This document shows, one piece after another, positions 35,674 to 44,136 of a stretch of DNA of 64,000 nucleotides; within the stretch, counting starts at the first letter, position 1; every line of letters begins with the position of its first letter. Source of the DNA: Pseudomonas uvaldensis (GTDB taxonomy: Bacteria > Pseudomonadota > Gammaproteobacteria > Pseudomonadales > Pseudomonadaceae); contig NZ_JAIWKS010000002.1 of assembly GCF_021271205.1 (NCBI RefSeq), forward strand, positions 558,001 through 622,000, in the 5' to 3' direction. Both the position numbers and the translations under genes were made by a program. Below the pieces are notes generated by a model. That model was not told the DNA's origin. It ran no database searches and saw nothing but the letters and a program-made list of their open reading frames with translations.

Positions 35674-37959
35674 TCACTTGAGCATCAGCATCCGATAGAC
35701 CCCCGCCTCACTTTCAATCCCATGGGTATCGTGAGCGAAGCCAGGGAACGATCGGTCAAAGCTCTCGAGTGCCTTGAGATACGCCAGCAGCGGGCCGTCA
35801 GAGGCCCCTGCATTCTCCCCCGGCATCAGCAGCGGAATGCCCGGCGGATAAGGCACGATGCCCGTGGCGGCGATGCGGCCGGCGGCTTCGTCGAGCGTGA
35901 CTTGTTCGACCTCGCCCTTGACCAGGTGCTCGTAGGTCTCCACCGGGCTGAGTTCGGCTTTGGGCAAGGTGCCGAAGGCCCGGGACATGGCGGCGGTGAT
36001 CCGGGTCTTTTTCATCGCCGCGAAGATGTCTTGCGCCAGGTCCTTCAACCCCATGCCGGCGTAGCGCTGCTGGTTCGCGTTCAGCAAGTCGGGCAGGCAC
36101 AGCTCAAGTTCCAGGTTAGTGTCGAAGTCGCGCTTGAAGTCCAGCAGTGCGTTAACCAACGTGCCCCATTTGCCCTTGGTGATACCGATGGAGAACAGAA
36201 ACAGAATCGTGAAATCCGTGGTTTTCTCGACCACGATGCCTTGATGCCCCAGGTAGGCGCTCAATACACAGGCAGGGATGCCAAAGTCGAGCAGATTGCC
36301 GTCATCGCCCATGCCCGGACTCAGGATCGACACCTTGATCGGGTCGAGCATGCAATAGCTGTCCTCGATGTCACCGAAGCCATGCCAGACCTCATGTGGG
36401 TGCAGCACCCAGCAGTTCGGATCGGTCTTAAGCCGCAGAGGATCGACTTCATGGAAAGGAAGCTGCACCGCATCCACTTGAACCGAAGGCGGCTGCCAGC
36501 ATGAGAAGAACCAATCGTCATGGGTCGACATCTCACACTGCATGCGCGAGATAACCTGGCGGAACGCAATAGCCTCCTCGATGGATTCATTGGTCAGAAT
36601 CTGTCCGCTGGGGGCCTCCATCATTGCCGAGCTCACGTCGCACGAGGCCATGATCGCGTAATTGGGCGAGGTCGAGGCGTGCATCATGAAGGACTCATTG
36701 AACCGTCCATGAGGAATCGGGTTGCGGCCGTTACGCACGTGGATCATCGACGCCTGGGACAGTGCCGCCAGTAGCTTGTGTGTCGATTGCGTGGCGAACA
36801 CGGTAGGCTTGGACGGGTCGTGATCGTCGGGGTTGCCGTGCATCGCGAAGCGGTCCTTGTACAACGGGTTGAAGCGCGCATAACCGTACCAGGCTTCATC
36901 GAAATGCAGGCGATCGACACTCTGCCCGAGCAACTCTTCGACGCGCCGAACATTGTAGGTCAGGCCATCGTAGGTGGAATTGGTAATGATCGCGTGTACC
37001 GGCGTCGGATCAATGTGGTCCAGGACCAATGGATTATTGGCGATGGCGGATTTCACGCCCTCGGCGCTCAAGGTCTGCGGCAGGATCGGGCCGATGATGC
37101 CGTAGCGGTTGCGCGTGGGCACCAGGTACGTGGGAATCGCACCGGACAGCGTCATCGCATGTTCGGCGGACTTATGACAGTTACGGTCGCACAGGGCGAT
37201 CTGATCGCGTGTGACACTGGCCATGAGGATCACCCGATTGGACATCGACGAGCCGTTGGTCACGTAATAGGTGCGGTGGGCACCGAACACCTTTGCCGCG
37301 TAGCGCTCGCCCTGGCCGATGGGGCCGCTGTGGTCGAGCAGCGAGCCCAGTTCGCCGACCGAAATCGACAAGTCGGAGCGCAACAGGTTTTCGCCGAAGA
37401 ACTCATAGAATGCGCGGCCTGCGGTGCTTTTCAGAAAAGCCGTGCCGCCGGCGTGGCCGGGAGTGTGCCAGGAGTATTCGTAGCCGCGGGCGAACTTCAG
37501 CAACGCGCCGAACATGGGCGGCAACACAGCCTGGCGATAACGCTCGATGGCGGCCATGATGCGGCCGCTGAGGAAGCGACTGGTGTCCTCCGGCAACCAG
37601 ATGAAATCGTCGGCGTATTGCATCACGATCAGCGGCACGCTCGATGCGGTGCTGCGGTCACTGATCAGGAACACCGGCACGCGAGTGTTGCGCTCGCGCA
37701 AGGCCGCCAGCAGGTCGATGCACTCCTGATGGTCGTCGCTGCTGTCCATTTCCCAACTGAGCAATACACACTGGATAGCCGGATCGCTGCTGAGGATCGA
37801 CTTCGCATCGCTCAGGCTTTCGGATGTCAGTACGCTGATGGAGCGCTCCTCAACGTCCGTGATCAGTTGGATCAACGCCCGGCCGAAGACGGTACGCTTG
37901 TCCGGCTGGTTGCAGACCAGCAACGCGAGCATGCCAAGCAGCTGTCTGTTTTCCGTCAT
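35674..37959 (-). CDS. Lysine/ornithine/arginine decarboxylase (inducible, PLP-dependent)
   Basis: A 761-residue enzyme with the three-part build of AdiA/SpeF/LdcC enzymes. It has an N-terminal receiver-like wing domain (residues 1-145), the core from YSWHTPGHAGGTAF, the PLP region DRNCHKSAEHA and FDEAWYGYARF, the Schiff-base lysine in QSTHKLLAALSQ (K395), and a C-terminal domain. It decarboxylates a basic amino acid, consuming a proton, in the cytoplasm. Its start overlaps the stop of the antiporter gene (ATGA), so the two form an acid-resistance or polyamine-forming pair. Which basic amino acid is used cannot be settled by eye. Confidence 0.93.
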   Translation of the reverse strand: MTENRQLLGMLALLVCNQPDKRTVFGRALIQLITDVEERSISVLTSESLSDAKSILSSDPAIQCVLLSWEMDSSDDHQECIDLLAALRERNTRVPVFLISDRSTASSVPLIVMQYADDFIWLPEDTSRFLSGRIMAAIERYRQAVLPPMFGALLKFARGYEYSWHTPGHAGGTAFLKSTAGRAFYEFFGENLLRSDLSISVGELGSLLDHSGPIGQGERYAAKVFGAHRTYYVTNGSSMSNRVILMASVTRDQIALCDRNCHKSAEHAMTLSGAIPTYLVPTRNRYGIIGPILPQTLSAEGVKSAIANNPLVLDHIDPTPVHAIITNSTYDGLTYNVRRVEELLGQSVDRLHFDEAWYGYARFNPLYKDRFAMHGNPDDHDPSKPTVFATQSTHKLLAALSQASMIHVRNGRNPIPHGRFNESFMMHASTSPNYAIMASCDVSSAMMEAPSGQILTNESIEEAIAFRQVISRMQCEMSTHDDWFFSCWQPPSVQVDAVQLPFHEVDPLRLKTDPNCWVLHPHEVWHGFGDIEDSYCMLDPIKVSILSPGMGDDGNLLDFGIPACVLSAYLGHQGIVVEKTTDFTILFLFSIGITKGKWGTLVNALLDFKRDFDTNLELELCLPDLLNANQQRYAGMGLKDLAQDIFAAMKKTRITAAMSRAFGTLPKAELSPVETYEHLVKGEVEQVTLDEAAGRIAATGIVPYPPGIPLLMPGENAGASDGPLLAYLKALESFDRSFPGFAHDTHGIESEAGVYRMLMLK

Positions 37960-39374
37960 GATTGAGGCTCCATTCTGGTCGTTTTCAGGCGTTTTGCCGG
38001 CAGGTCATTGACTGGGACAACCTCACCCACGATGTGTTGCGCCGCGACGGTCTGGGTCGGAGCGCTGTTATTCAGCGCTTCGAGACGAATCAACCGGGTG
38101 TTGACGAAACCAAAGAGCGTGTAGCCGACGATGGTCGCCACGCCGCCGAGCATCAGCGCCTGGGCCCCGGCGCTGTAGAGCGCCAGGTAGCTGTAGGCCG
38201 CCGCGATGCCGGCGACGATATTGGTGATCAGTGCCTTTCTGGCCGGGACGCCCGAGACGTTTTGCAGCGTCATCAAGGTGGCCATCGACAGGATGTACGG
38301 CACCAGGTTGGTGACCACCGCCAGATTGACCAGGGTGTCGAACTGCTTGGCCAGGTCAGGGCTGATGGTGAGCAACGCCATGGCGGTTTGCAGCGCGAGC
38401 AGGATCAGCATGCCGATGATCGGAACGTCATGCTGGTTGGCCTTGGCGAAAATCGGCAGGAAATACCCCGTATCGGCCGAACTCTTGAAGACCTGGGCCA
38501 CGGTGAACTGCCAACCGAGCAAGGAGCCGATGCAGGCCAGCACCATCAGGCCCATGACGATATCGCCGATCATGGGCGTGAACATTCTGGCGAAAACCAG
38601 GCCGAATGGCGCGGTGGAACTGACGAGTTCGGCGTTGCCGACGATGCCGGAGATGACGTTGGTCGACGCGATATAAATCACCGCGGCGCCCAATGTTCCC
38701 CCCAGTACGGCGATCGGTACGTTCTTCTCGGGATTGTCCACCGCATCGCCGTTGGCGCAGGCAGACTCCAGCCCCAGGAATGCCCACAACGTGATCGCCA
38801 CCGACGCGCCCGCGGCGTCGTACCAGGTCTTATCGTGAGGATTCCAACCAGCGGCGTACACGCTGCCATCGAACCAGAACCAGCCGATCGTCGACACCAG
38901 TACCACCGGCGCGATAACGCCCCACACGGTAACCGAGCCGATCCTGCCGGTGATGCTCGCGCCGCCGAAATTCGCGAATGTGGTGATCCAGAGCAGCGCG
39001 ATGGTAGCGAGGCAGACTTGCAGCGCGTCGAGCCTTATATCGAAGAGGGTCTGTATGTAGCCGACCGCCGTGATGCTGATCGCCACGTTGGCGATCAGCA
39101 GGGACAGGCCATAGGTGTAGTTGGTGATGTAGTTACCGGACTTGCCGAAGGTGTATTCGGCATAGCCACCCATGCCTCCGGTCTTGCGACTGAGCATGCC
39201 GCATCGCGCAAAAGCATAGGCCAGCGCCAGCGAGCCCGTGGCCGTGATCAGCCAGGAAAGAATCGAAATACCGCCGACTTCGGCGAGTTTGGTGGGCAAC
39301 AGCACAATACCCGAGCCCAGCATGTTGACGGCCGTCAACATCGTGAGCTGTCCTACAGTCATTTTTTTCGCCAC
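37956..39374 (-). CDS. APC family basic amino acid/polyamine antiporter
   Basis: A roughly 472-residue membrane protein with about twelve spans. It begins with LTMLTAVNMLGSGIVLLPTKLAEVGGISIL, the gated first-helix motif of PotE/CadB/AdiC antiporters, and has WAFLGLESACANGDAVDNPEKNVP in the middle. It should exchange the external basic amino acid for its decarboxylation product. The GTG at 39374 is preferred because GAAGGG lies upstream; an ATG at 39362 is also possible. Coupled to the decarboxylase by a 4-bp overlap. Confidence 0.92.
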   Translation of the reverse strand: MAKKMTVGQLTMLTAVNMLGSGIVLLPTKLAEVGGISILSWLITATGSLALAYAFARCGMLSRKTGGMGGYAEYTFGKSGNYITNYTYGLSLLIANVAISITAVGYIQTLFDIRLDALQVCLATIALLWITTFANFGGASITGRIGSVTVWGVIAPVVLVSTIGWFWFDGSVYAAGWNPHDKTWYDAAGASVAITLWAFLGLESACANGDAVDNPEKNVPIAVLGGTLGAAVIYIASTNVISGIVGNAELVSSTAPFGLVFARMFTPMIGDIVMGLMVLACIGSLLGWQFTVAQVFKSSADTGYFLPIFAKANQHDVPIIGMLILLALQTAMALLTISPDLAKQFDTLVNLAVVTNLVPYILSMATLMTLQNVSGVPARKALITNIVAGIAAAYSYLALYSAGAQALMLGGVATIVGYTLFGFVNTRLIRLEALNNSAPTQTVAAQHIVGEVVPVNDLPAKRLKTTRMEPQS

Positions 39375-39495
39375 GGGGGTCCCTTCTTCACGATCGTCCG
39401 TGTGGAAGCTTAGGCGCAGTGGAACAAAGCTGCAGAACAAACCCGATCAGGCCGTGCATGGTCTTCAAAGCCATGCACGGCGGAGTCCAACGCGA

Positions 39496-40542
39496 TTACT
39501 TACGAGCCTCCAGAATCAAGTTGAAAGGCGTTTCTGCCGCACGACGCAGGTGTCTGAAACCCGCCGCCTCGAAAACTTCCCGCAACCTCGCCTCCCCAGC
39601 CTGCGCACCGAGCCCCAACCCAACCTCCTGGGACAACGAGTTCGGCGTGCAGATAAAGGTGGACGCGGCGTAGAACAGTCGTCCGACAGGGTTGATGTTT
39701 TCGTCGAGCGTGTCGTTGGCATAGGGTTCGACCAGCAGCACTGTTCCGTCTGCCTTCAGCGACCGATACGCATGTTGCGCCGCACCGACCGGGTCGCCCA
39801 TGTCGTGCAGGCAATCGAAATAGCAGATCAGGTCGTAATCCTCTCCGGGAAAATCCTTGGCGGTGTTTTGGGCAAAACTGACGCGCTCATCGACGCCGCC
39901 CTCCTTGGCCCGCTGCATGGCGGTCACGATGGAAGGACCGTGATAATCGAAACCCACGAAGCGCGACGCCGGGAAGGCCTGCGCCATGACGATGGTCGAA
40001 GCCCCGTGCCCACAGCCAACGTCCGCGACCCGTGCACCGGCCGTGAGCTTTTCCACGACCCCTTCCAATGCCGGCAACCACTGCGACACCAGATAGGTTT
40101 TGTAACCGGGCCGGAAAAAACGCTCGGTACCGCTGAACATACAGGGGTGATGATCGCCCCAGGCCAGCCCGCCATCGCCACGCATGGCCGCCACCAGTTT
40201 GTCCTTGTCGTGGAACATGGAGGCAACCACCATAACGCCGCCCGCCGCGTACACCGGCGAGTCCTCGATGGCCAATGCCATCGCCTGCTCCTCGGGCAGC
40301 ACGAACTGTCCTTCTCGATGCGCCATATAGCCGGACGCCACGTGAGCGCTCAGCCACTCCCGAACCAACCGCGGGTTGCAACCGGTCCTGGAGGCAAGCG
40401 CCTCGGGAGTCACCGGTTGGCTATCGGCCATGGCCTTGTACAGCCCGAGTTCATCACCCAGTATCACATTGGCGAGCATGGCCGAGGCGCCCATGTCGGA
40501 CACCAGCTTACCCATGAACTCGTTCAGTTTTGCCTCGTCCAT
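39496..40542 (-). CDS. Class I SAM-dependent methyltransferase with N-terminal winged-helix domain
   Basis: A 348-residue protein. Residues 20-100 form a winged-helix/dimerisation domain (LGLYKAMADSQPVTPEALASRTGCNPRLVREWLSAHVASGY as separate motifs), and residues 168-300 hold the Rossmann methyltransferase fold with motif I VADVGCGHGAS (172-182) and FVGFDYH. This plan matches small-molecule O/N-methyltransferases and the rv2258c-like group. AGGAGG precedes the ATG at 40542; an upstream frame to 40674 lacks conservation. It stands alone after the antiporter. The substrate is unknown. Confidence 0.85.
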   Translation of the reverse strand: MDEAKLNEFMGKLVSDMGASAMLANVILGDELGLYKAMADSQPVTPEALASRTGCNPRLVREWLSAHVASGYMAHREGQFVLPEEQAMALAIEDSPVYAAGGVMVVASMFHDKDKLVAAMRGDGGLAWGDHHPCMFSGTERFFRPGYKTYLVSQWLPALEGVVEKLTAGARVADVGCGHGASTIVMAQAFPASRFVGFDYHGPSIVTAMQRAKEGGVDERVSFAQNTAKDFPGEDYDLICYFDCLHDMGDPVGAAQHAYRSLKADGTVLLVEPYANDTLDENINPVGRLFYAASTFICTPNSLSQEVGLGLGAQAGEARLREVFEAAGFRHLRRAAETPFNLILEARK

Positions 40543-41023
40543 TACGTACCCTCCTGCAAGAAGGCCACCGTCGACACGGGCGTAAAGAACCTGAAAACTG
40601 TTTGCGGTGGTCGGATGGATAACGGCGCGGGCAGGCGTCACGTTCATCGGGTCCGACAGCACCCGATAAACCAAACACGCGCCTGACTACCCGCGGTGCT
40701 GGTGGCACCGCGGGAATATCCAGTCTATGCCTTGGCCGGAACCTGCGTGGGATGAGGCGACATCCGGTGGGCCCGGCGTTGTCCATGGTTGCCGTTTTAC
40801 TTCTCGCGACGATTCCTATGGCTCTGTCCGGTTTGTACGTTTGTAAGCGCTGGAAAATTTGTCCAGCATTCAAGCCTAGCTCCCTTCTGGAATGCGATAC
40901 GCGACGGCTACACATAACGTCGGTCCCACTTGCGGCACCGATAAACCCATGCAAACATCATCGACTCGGCATCAAGGATCAAACCCCGCCATATCGTTTA
41001 CAGCTCGACATCAAGGACGACAC
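40543..41023. other. Intergenic region between the methyltransferase and tae4
   Basis: About 480 bp between divergent genes, without a convincing coding region; short frames here lack ribosome-binding sites and normal codon use. It contains a perfect palindrome (listed separately) and must hold the tae4 promoter. No sigma-54 or clear sigma-70 box stood out. Confidence 0.5.
40690..40714. promoter_or_regulatory. Perfect 10-bp palindrome
   Basis: CCCGCGGTGC and GCACCGCGGG flank a 5-base spacer. Neither side is followed by a T-run, so it looks more like a protein-binding site or a structured leader element of the divergent methyltransferase gene than a simple terminator. Function unknown. Confidence 0.45.
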
Positions 41024-41524
41024 ATGATCAGACCGTCATTTTCCAGTGCATGGGCCGCTTCTCAACGCATCTACGACACCGTCAATCCCTCCCAGAAAGT
41101 TGCCACGGTCATTGGCGGCAACGTCGCAGCGAATATCAACAGCCGTGACCCTGCCCTCAGGTGGGTCAACACTTGCGCAGTGCGCATGAGTTACATCCTT
41201 AATTATTCCGGTTCATTGATACCGCACATACGCGGCGAAACCGTGTCTGGCGCTGACAAGCGTTGGTACTTCTTTCGCGTCAAGAACCTGATCAACTACC
41301 TCGAACAGCAATGGGGAAGCGCCGAGACGGTCAAGTATCCGGCCTCGAACGGTGGCCCCCTGGCAGGCAAGAAAGGACTGATCCTGTTTGAGGTCTCTGG
41401 CTGGTACGACGCCCAGGGCCATGCCACTTTGTTTGATGGCAAAATGTGCTACGACCATTGCTATTTCAATGAGCCAGGCGTGAACTACCAAACCGACCGG
41501 GCAAATTTCTGGAGTTTGCCTTGA
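41024..41524 (+). CDS. tae4: Type VI secretion amidase effector Tae4
   Basis: A 166-residue protein of the Tae4 family, which cuts the D-glutamyl-mDAP bond of peptidoglycan in rival cells. The catalytic cysteine lies in VNTCAVRMSYILN (C51), the histidine in DAQGHATLFDG (H133) and the aspartate follows at D138. Two further cysteines (C142, C146) may form a disulphide. There is no signal peptide, as expected for a T6SS cargo. AAGGA precedes the ATG. The immunity gene starts at its stop codon. No T6SS structural genes are in the window. Confidence 0.9.
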   Translation: MIRPSFSSAWAASQRIYDTVNPSQKVATVIGGNVAANINSRDPALRWVNTCAVRMSYILNYSGSLIPHIRGETVSGADKRWYFFRVKNLINYLEQQWGSAETVKYPASNGGPLAGKKGLILFEVSGWYDAQGHATLFDGKMCYDHCYFNEPGVNYQTDRANFWSLP

Positions 41525-41979
41525 TGAAATATCTCACCACCGCCCTGATCCTGGCTTGGGCATCCCTACCCTCCAGCAGTTGGTCCAAGGACGACCCGAG
41601 CCACTCGCCACAGGCCGCCGGGCGCAGCTACGCACAGAACTACAAAGACATGGCACTGGCAGACTGCATCGCGACCGCCTACAAGAGTGAACCCAAAGCG
41701 GCCGCGGACGCCGGCAGCAGCGCCAGCGCGCTGATGGACTGGACCTATTTCGACCTCGAACAGGCGCCGCAAGCCAGTCGCCCTCTGGTTGAGCGGTTCC
41801 TGGCGCGCGATTACAGCAGCCCTTTGGTTGAGTCGGAGCGTAAAGGAGTTCGCTTTGACCTGCTCAAATGCCTGGATCTGTATCACAGCAAGGAATTGGA
41901 CGAGCAGGCCAGACAATGGGTGATCAAACCCGACCATACCTATCGCCAGGACAACCCGCCGCGAGTCAGCAAGGACTGA
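41524..41979 (+). CDS. tai4: Tae4 immunity protein Tai4
   Basis: A 151-residue protein with a signal peptide (about 20 residues, ending SSSWS before KDDPSH), then YAQNYKDMALADCIATAYK and a C-terminal LLKCLDLYHSKELDEQARQWV, which matches the Tai4 family. It should sit in the periplasm and block Tae4 during self-intoxication. The ATG shares its first base with the tae4 stop (TGATG), giving tight coupling; a TTG at 41521 is an alternative. It ends 49 bp from the convergent sigma-factor gene. Confidence 0.88.
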   Translation: MKYLTTALILAWASLPSSSWSKDDPSHSPQAAGRSYAQNYKDMALADCIATAYKSEPKAAADAGSSASALMDWTYFDLEQAPQASRPLVERFLARDYSSPLVESERKGVRFDLLKCLDLYHSKELDEQARQWVIKPDHTYRQDNPPRVSKD

Positions 41980-41993
41980 CTTTCACATGGAGG

Positions 41994-42043
41994 AGGGGAC
42001 AGACGCAAAAAATACCACGCAGAGAGGCTACCAACTGTCCCCT
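41994..42043. repeat. Inverted repeat at the end of the flagellar-type operon
   Basis: Perfect 9-bp arms AGGGGACAG (41994-42002) and CTGTCCCCT (42035-42043). They enclose the stop codon of the sigma-factor gene and extend into its last codons. GGGGACAG is the core of RAYT/IS200-associated REP sequences. The arms could also form a hairpin at the convergent transcript ends, but no T-run follows. Confidence 0.5.
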
Positions 42044-42738
42044 GCCATCAATCGTTCATGGCTGGCTCGAATGTTTTTAAGTGCCTGGGCATGCAGCTGC
42101 GAAACCCGGGATTTCGAGACGCCCATAAGCTCACTTATCTCTGTAAAGCTCAAATGCTGGTGATAATGGCCCTGGATCACTTGTCGCTCATTCGCCGAGA
42201 GTAGTTTTACGCACTCATTCAGCGTGTCGCTTTCACGCTCGACTTCGTAAAGGGTCAGCGGGTTACTGTCTTTGGGCTCCTGGTCGACAATACCAGACTC
42301 CAGAAACAAGCCGAACGCCAGGCCAATCGCAACATTCGCGACCTGCTCAAGATCAATTTCCGCCCACTTATCCTCAAGATCGGTAATGCTCTCCAGTCGC
42401 TCCTGGTAATAACGACGCTGATCGCTCACATAACAGGATAGTCCTTTGAGGACGTTACCTTTTACATAGGGTTCGGCATAGGATTGAAAACGAGTGCCCA
42501 ATTCGGGGTTGAACCTATCAATGGCTTGCAACAGGCCAATCGAAGCCAGGTTCACGTAATCGCCCCACTCCGCCAACGGATGCGGATAGCGAGCGTATAA
42601 CAGCCCCACGATCATTCGCAGCCACTGCCCATAAAAAAAGAACAACGCACTCCTGGCAGCCTCCGTTTTGCTGCTCAGCCAGTTGCGCCACAACGCGTGC
42701 TCATCATCGCTCTCGTTGAATGGGGCATTCGCCGTCAT
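42028..42738 (-). CDS. fliA: FliA-type (sigma-28 family) RNA polymerase sigma factor
   Basis: A 236-residue sigma-70-family protein of the FliA/WhiG/LafS class. Region 2 is visible in DYVNLASIGLLQAIDRFNP and FQSYAEPYVKGNVL. Region 4 reads LSANERQVIQGHYHQHLSFTEI then SELMGVSKSRVSQLHAQALKNIR, the RVSQLHxQA helix being typical of FliA. It is the last gene of a 25-gene minus-strand series, 17 bp after fliP. A FlgM anti-sigma gene is not present. It may direct transcription of late genes of this system located elsewhere, or of this operon itself. Confidence 0.87.
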   Translation of the reverse strand: MTANAPFNESDDEHALWRNWLSSKTEAARSALFFFYGQWLRMIVGLLYARYPHPLAEWGDYVNLASIGLLQAIDRFNPELGTRFQSYAEPYVKGNVLKGLSCYVSDQRRYYQERLESITDLEDKWAEIDLEQVANVAIGLAFGLFLESGIVDQEPKDSNPLTLYEVERESDTLNECVKLLSANERQVIQGHYHQHLSFTEISELMGVSKSRVSQLHAQALKNIRASHERLMAGDSW

Positions 42739-42755
42739 GTAAGGCTCACCCTGAC

Positions 42756-43478
42756 CTAACCCAGATTACGCATCAGCGTCTGGGCGATCAGCCCCCATCC
42801 ATCGATCAACAAGAACAACATGATCTTGAGCGGGAGGGAAATGGTAATGGGCGGTACCATGATCATCCCTAGGGACATCAGAATGGACGCCACCACCAGA
42901 TCGATGATCAAGAATGGAAGAAAGATCATGAAGCCAATCTGGAAGGCCAGTTTCAACTCACTCAACATGAAAGCCGGCACCAGTTTTACCGGTGATAATC
43001 CTTCCGGCCCTTGCGGTAATGGATCCTTGGCCAAGTCATAGAGCAGTCGCAGATCCTCTTCATGGGTCTGCCTGATCATGAAATCACGAATCGGCCCCCA
43101 TCCCTGCGCAGCGGCCCCCTCAAGTCCCACCTTGTTTGCCAGAAACGGCCTGATACCGGCGTCATAGGCCTTTTCCAGTGTGGGGGCCATGGCAAATAGA
43201 GTCAGGAACATCGACAGTACGATCAACACAATATTCGGTGGCGTCTGTTGCAAGCCCAGGGCTTGCCTGGTCAACGACAACACTACAATGTTGCGAGTGA
43301 ACGTAGTCAGGGCAATGACCAGGAACGGCAGGAAAGACAGCGTCGTCAGTAAGGCAACGATACTGATCGGCGACTGGATCTGGTTGACGTGCAAGCTTCC
43401 CCATTCCGAGAAGTCATCTGCGGCCGTCGCGAACGGTGCAAAGCCACTCAAAACTGGAAACCACAAACGGTAAGTCAT
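42756..43478 (-). CDS. fliP: Flagellar export gate protein FliP
   Basis: A 240-residue export-gate subunit with a signal peptide (GFAPFATA before ADDF). The FliP core follows, with TLSFLPFLVIALTTFTRNIVVLSLTRQALGLQQTPPN split over two conserved blocks, a periplasmic loop, and KLAFQIGFMIFLPFLIIDLVV plus a C-terminal GWGLIAQTLMRNLG. Five FliP copies build the gate with FliQ and FliR. The ATG at 43478 is chosen; a TTG at 43490 overlaps fliO. Length is normal. Confidence 0.95.
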   Translation of the reverse strand: MTYRLWFPVLSGFAPFATAADDFSEWGSLHVNQIQSPISIVALLTTLSFLPFLVIALTTFTRNIVVLSLTRQALGLQQTPPNIVLIVLSMFLTLFAMAPTLEKAYDAGIRPFLANKVGLEGAAAQGWGPIRDFMIRQTHEEDLRLLYDLAKDPLPQGPEGLSPVKLVPAFMLSELKLAFQIGFMIFLPFLIIDLVVASILMSLGMIMVPPITISLPLKIMLFLLIDGWGLIAQTLMRNLG

Positions 43479-43486
43479 CGAAGACT

Positions 43487-43834
43487 TCAAGAGTGAGCAT
43501 CCAATGCTGAAGATGAGGAGTGTCCGGACAGGACGGTCACTGTGGCTCCATTAGAAGATTCCGTGACCAGCACCTGCGATGTTTCTGTCTTGACGAGATA
43601 AACCTTGGTCTTGGTCGACAGGCGCAACGCACGTAGGCATTGCAACCCGACCGGTGCGCTTGACGAGGTGCCTGCTATTTCCCCGTGACGTCGTGCGTAC
43701 CAGCGCAGTCCGACATAGACAATCGCCAATAATAAAACCGTGATCAGCATAATTTTGATCACAAGGATGAACGACAGCGGATCGTCCTGCCTCAGCGGTA
43801 ATGCCAGGGGCTGGGTTACGGTTTCAGGCGTCAC
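43487..43834 (-). CDS. fliO: Flagellar protein FliO
   Basis: A 115-residue protein with one membrane span (VIKIMLITVLLLAIVYVGLRWYA), a basic stop-transfer segment and a C-terminal cytoplasmic domain with LRLSTKTKVYLVKTETSQVLVTES, as in FliO/FliZ family gate-assembly factors. The GTG start overlaps the fliN stop by 4 bp (GTGA). It helps FliP assemble the export gate. Position between fliN and fliP is the standard order. Confidence 0.9.
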   Translation of the reverse strand: MTPETVTQPLALPLRQDDPLSFILVIKIMLITVLLLAIVYVGLRWYARRHGEIAGTSSSAPVGLQCLRALRLSTKTKVYLVKTETSQVLVTESSNGATVTVLSGHSSSSALDAHS

Positions 43835-44136
43835 AGTATTTCCGTCAGTTGTATGCCGAAGTTATCGTCGACTGCCACCAGATTGCCTCGGGCAACCGGC
43901 TTGCCATCCAGGCACAACGACGCCGGCTCGTGGACTTGCTCCAGTAACTTGACCACGTCGCCAGACTTGAGCGCGAACAGCTCATCCACACTCATGGATG
44001 CGTTGCCGATCTGGACCACCAGTTCCACGACCACGTGCTTGATCAAATTCATGTCCCGCTTTATCAGTGGTGACAATCCGCTACTGGCCACGGCTGTGGC
44101 CTCTTCCAGTTCAATTGCATCTACTGTTGCAGTCAC
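43831..44136 (-). CDS. fliN: C-ring protein FliN
   Basis: A 101-residue SpoA-domain protein: LIKHVVVELVVQIGNASMSV then DELFALKSGDVVKLLEQVHEP, LCLDGKPVARGNLVAVDDNFGIQLTEI. The GTG at 44136 with AGGAG seven bases upstream is chosen; the frame before it is antisense-like. FliN forms the lower C-ring and the sorting platform for the ATPase complex. It overlaps the FliM-like gene by 4 bp and fliO by 4 bp. In the virulence T3SS both domains are the one protein SctQ. Confidence 0.92.
   Translation of the reverse strand: MTATVDAIELEEATAVASSGLSPLIKRDMNLIKHVVVELVVQIGNASMSVDELFALKSGDVVKLLEQVHEPASLCLDGKPVARGNLVAVDDNFGIQLTEIL

Noticed and set aside
37962..39413. Long plus-strand open frame (483 codons) opposite the antiporter gene
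   Set aside because: It is the antisense of a well recognised APC antiporter, rich in Arg/His/Asp/Gly as expected for the shadow of a membrane-protein gene, with no family motif or ribosome-binding site.
40752..41027. Small plus-strand frame with a hydrophobic start upstream of tae4
   Set aside because: No ribosome-binding site, runs into the tae4 start in another frame, and the sequence after the hydrophobic stretch does not look like protein.
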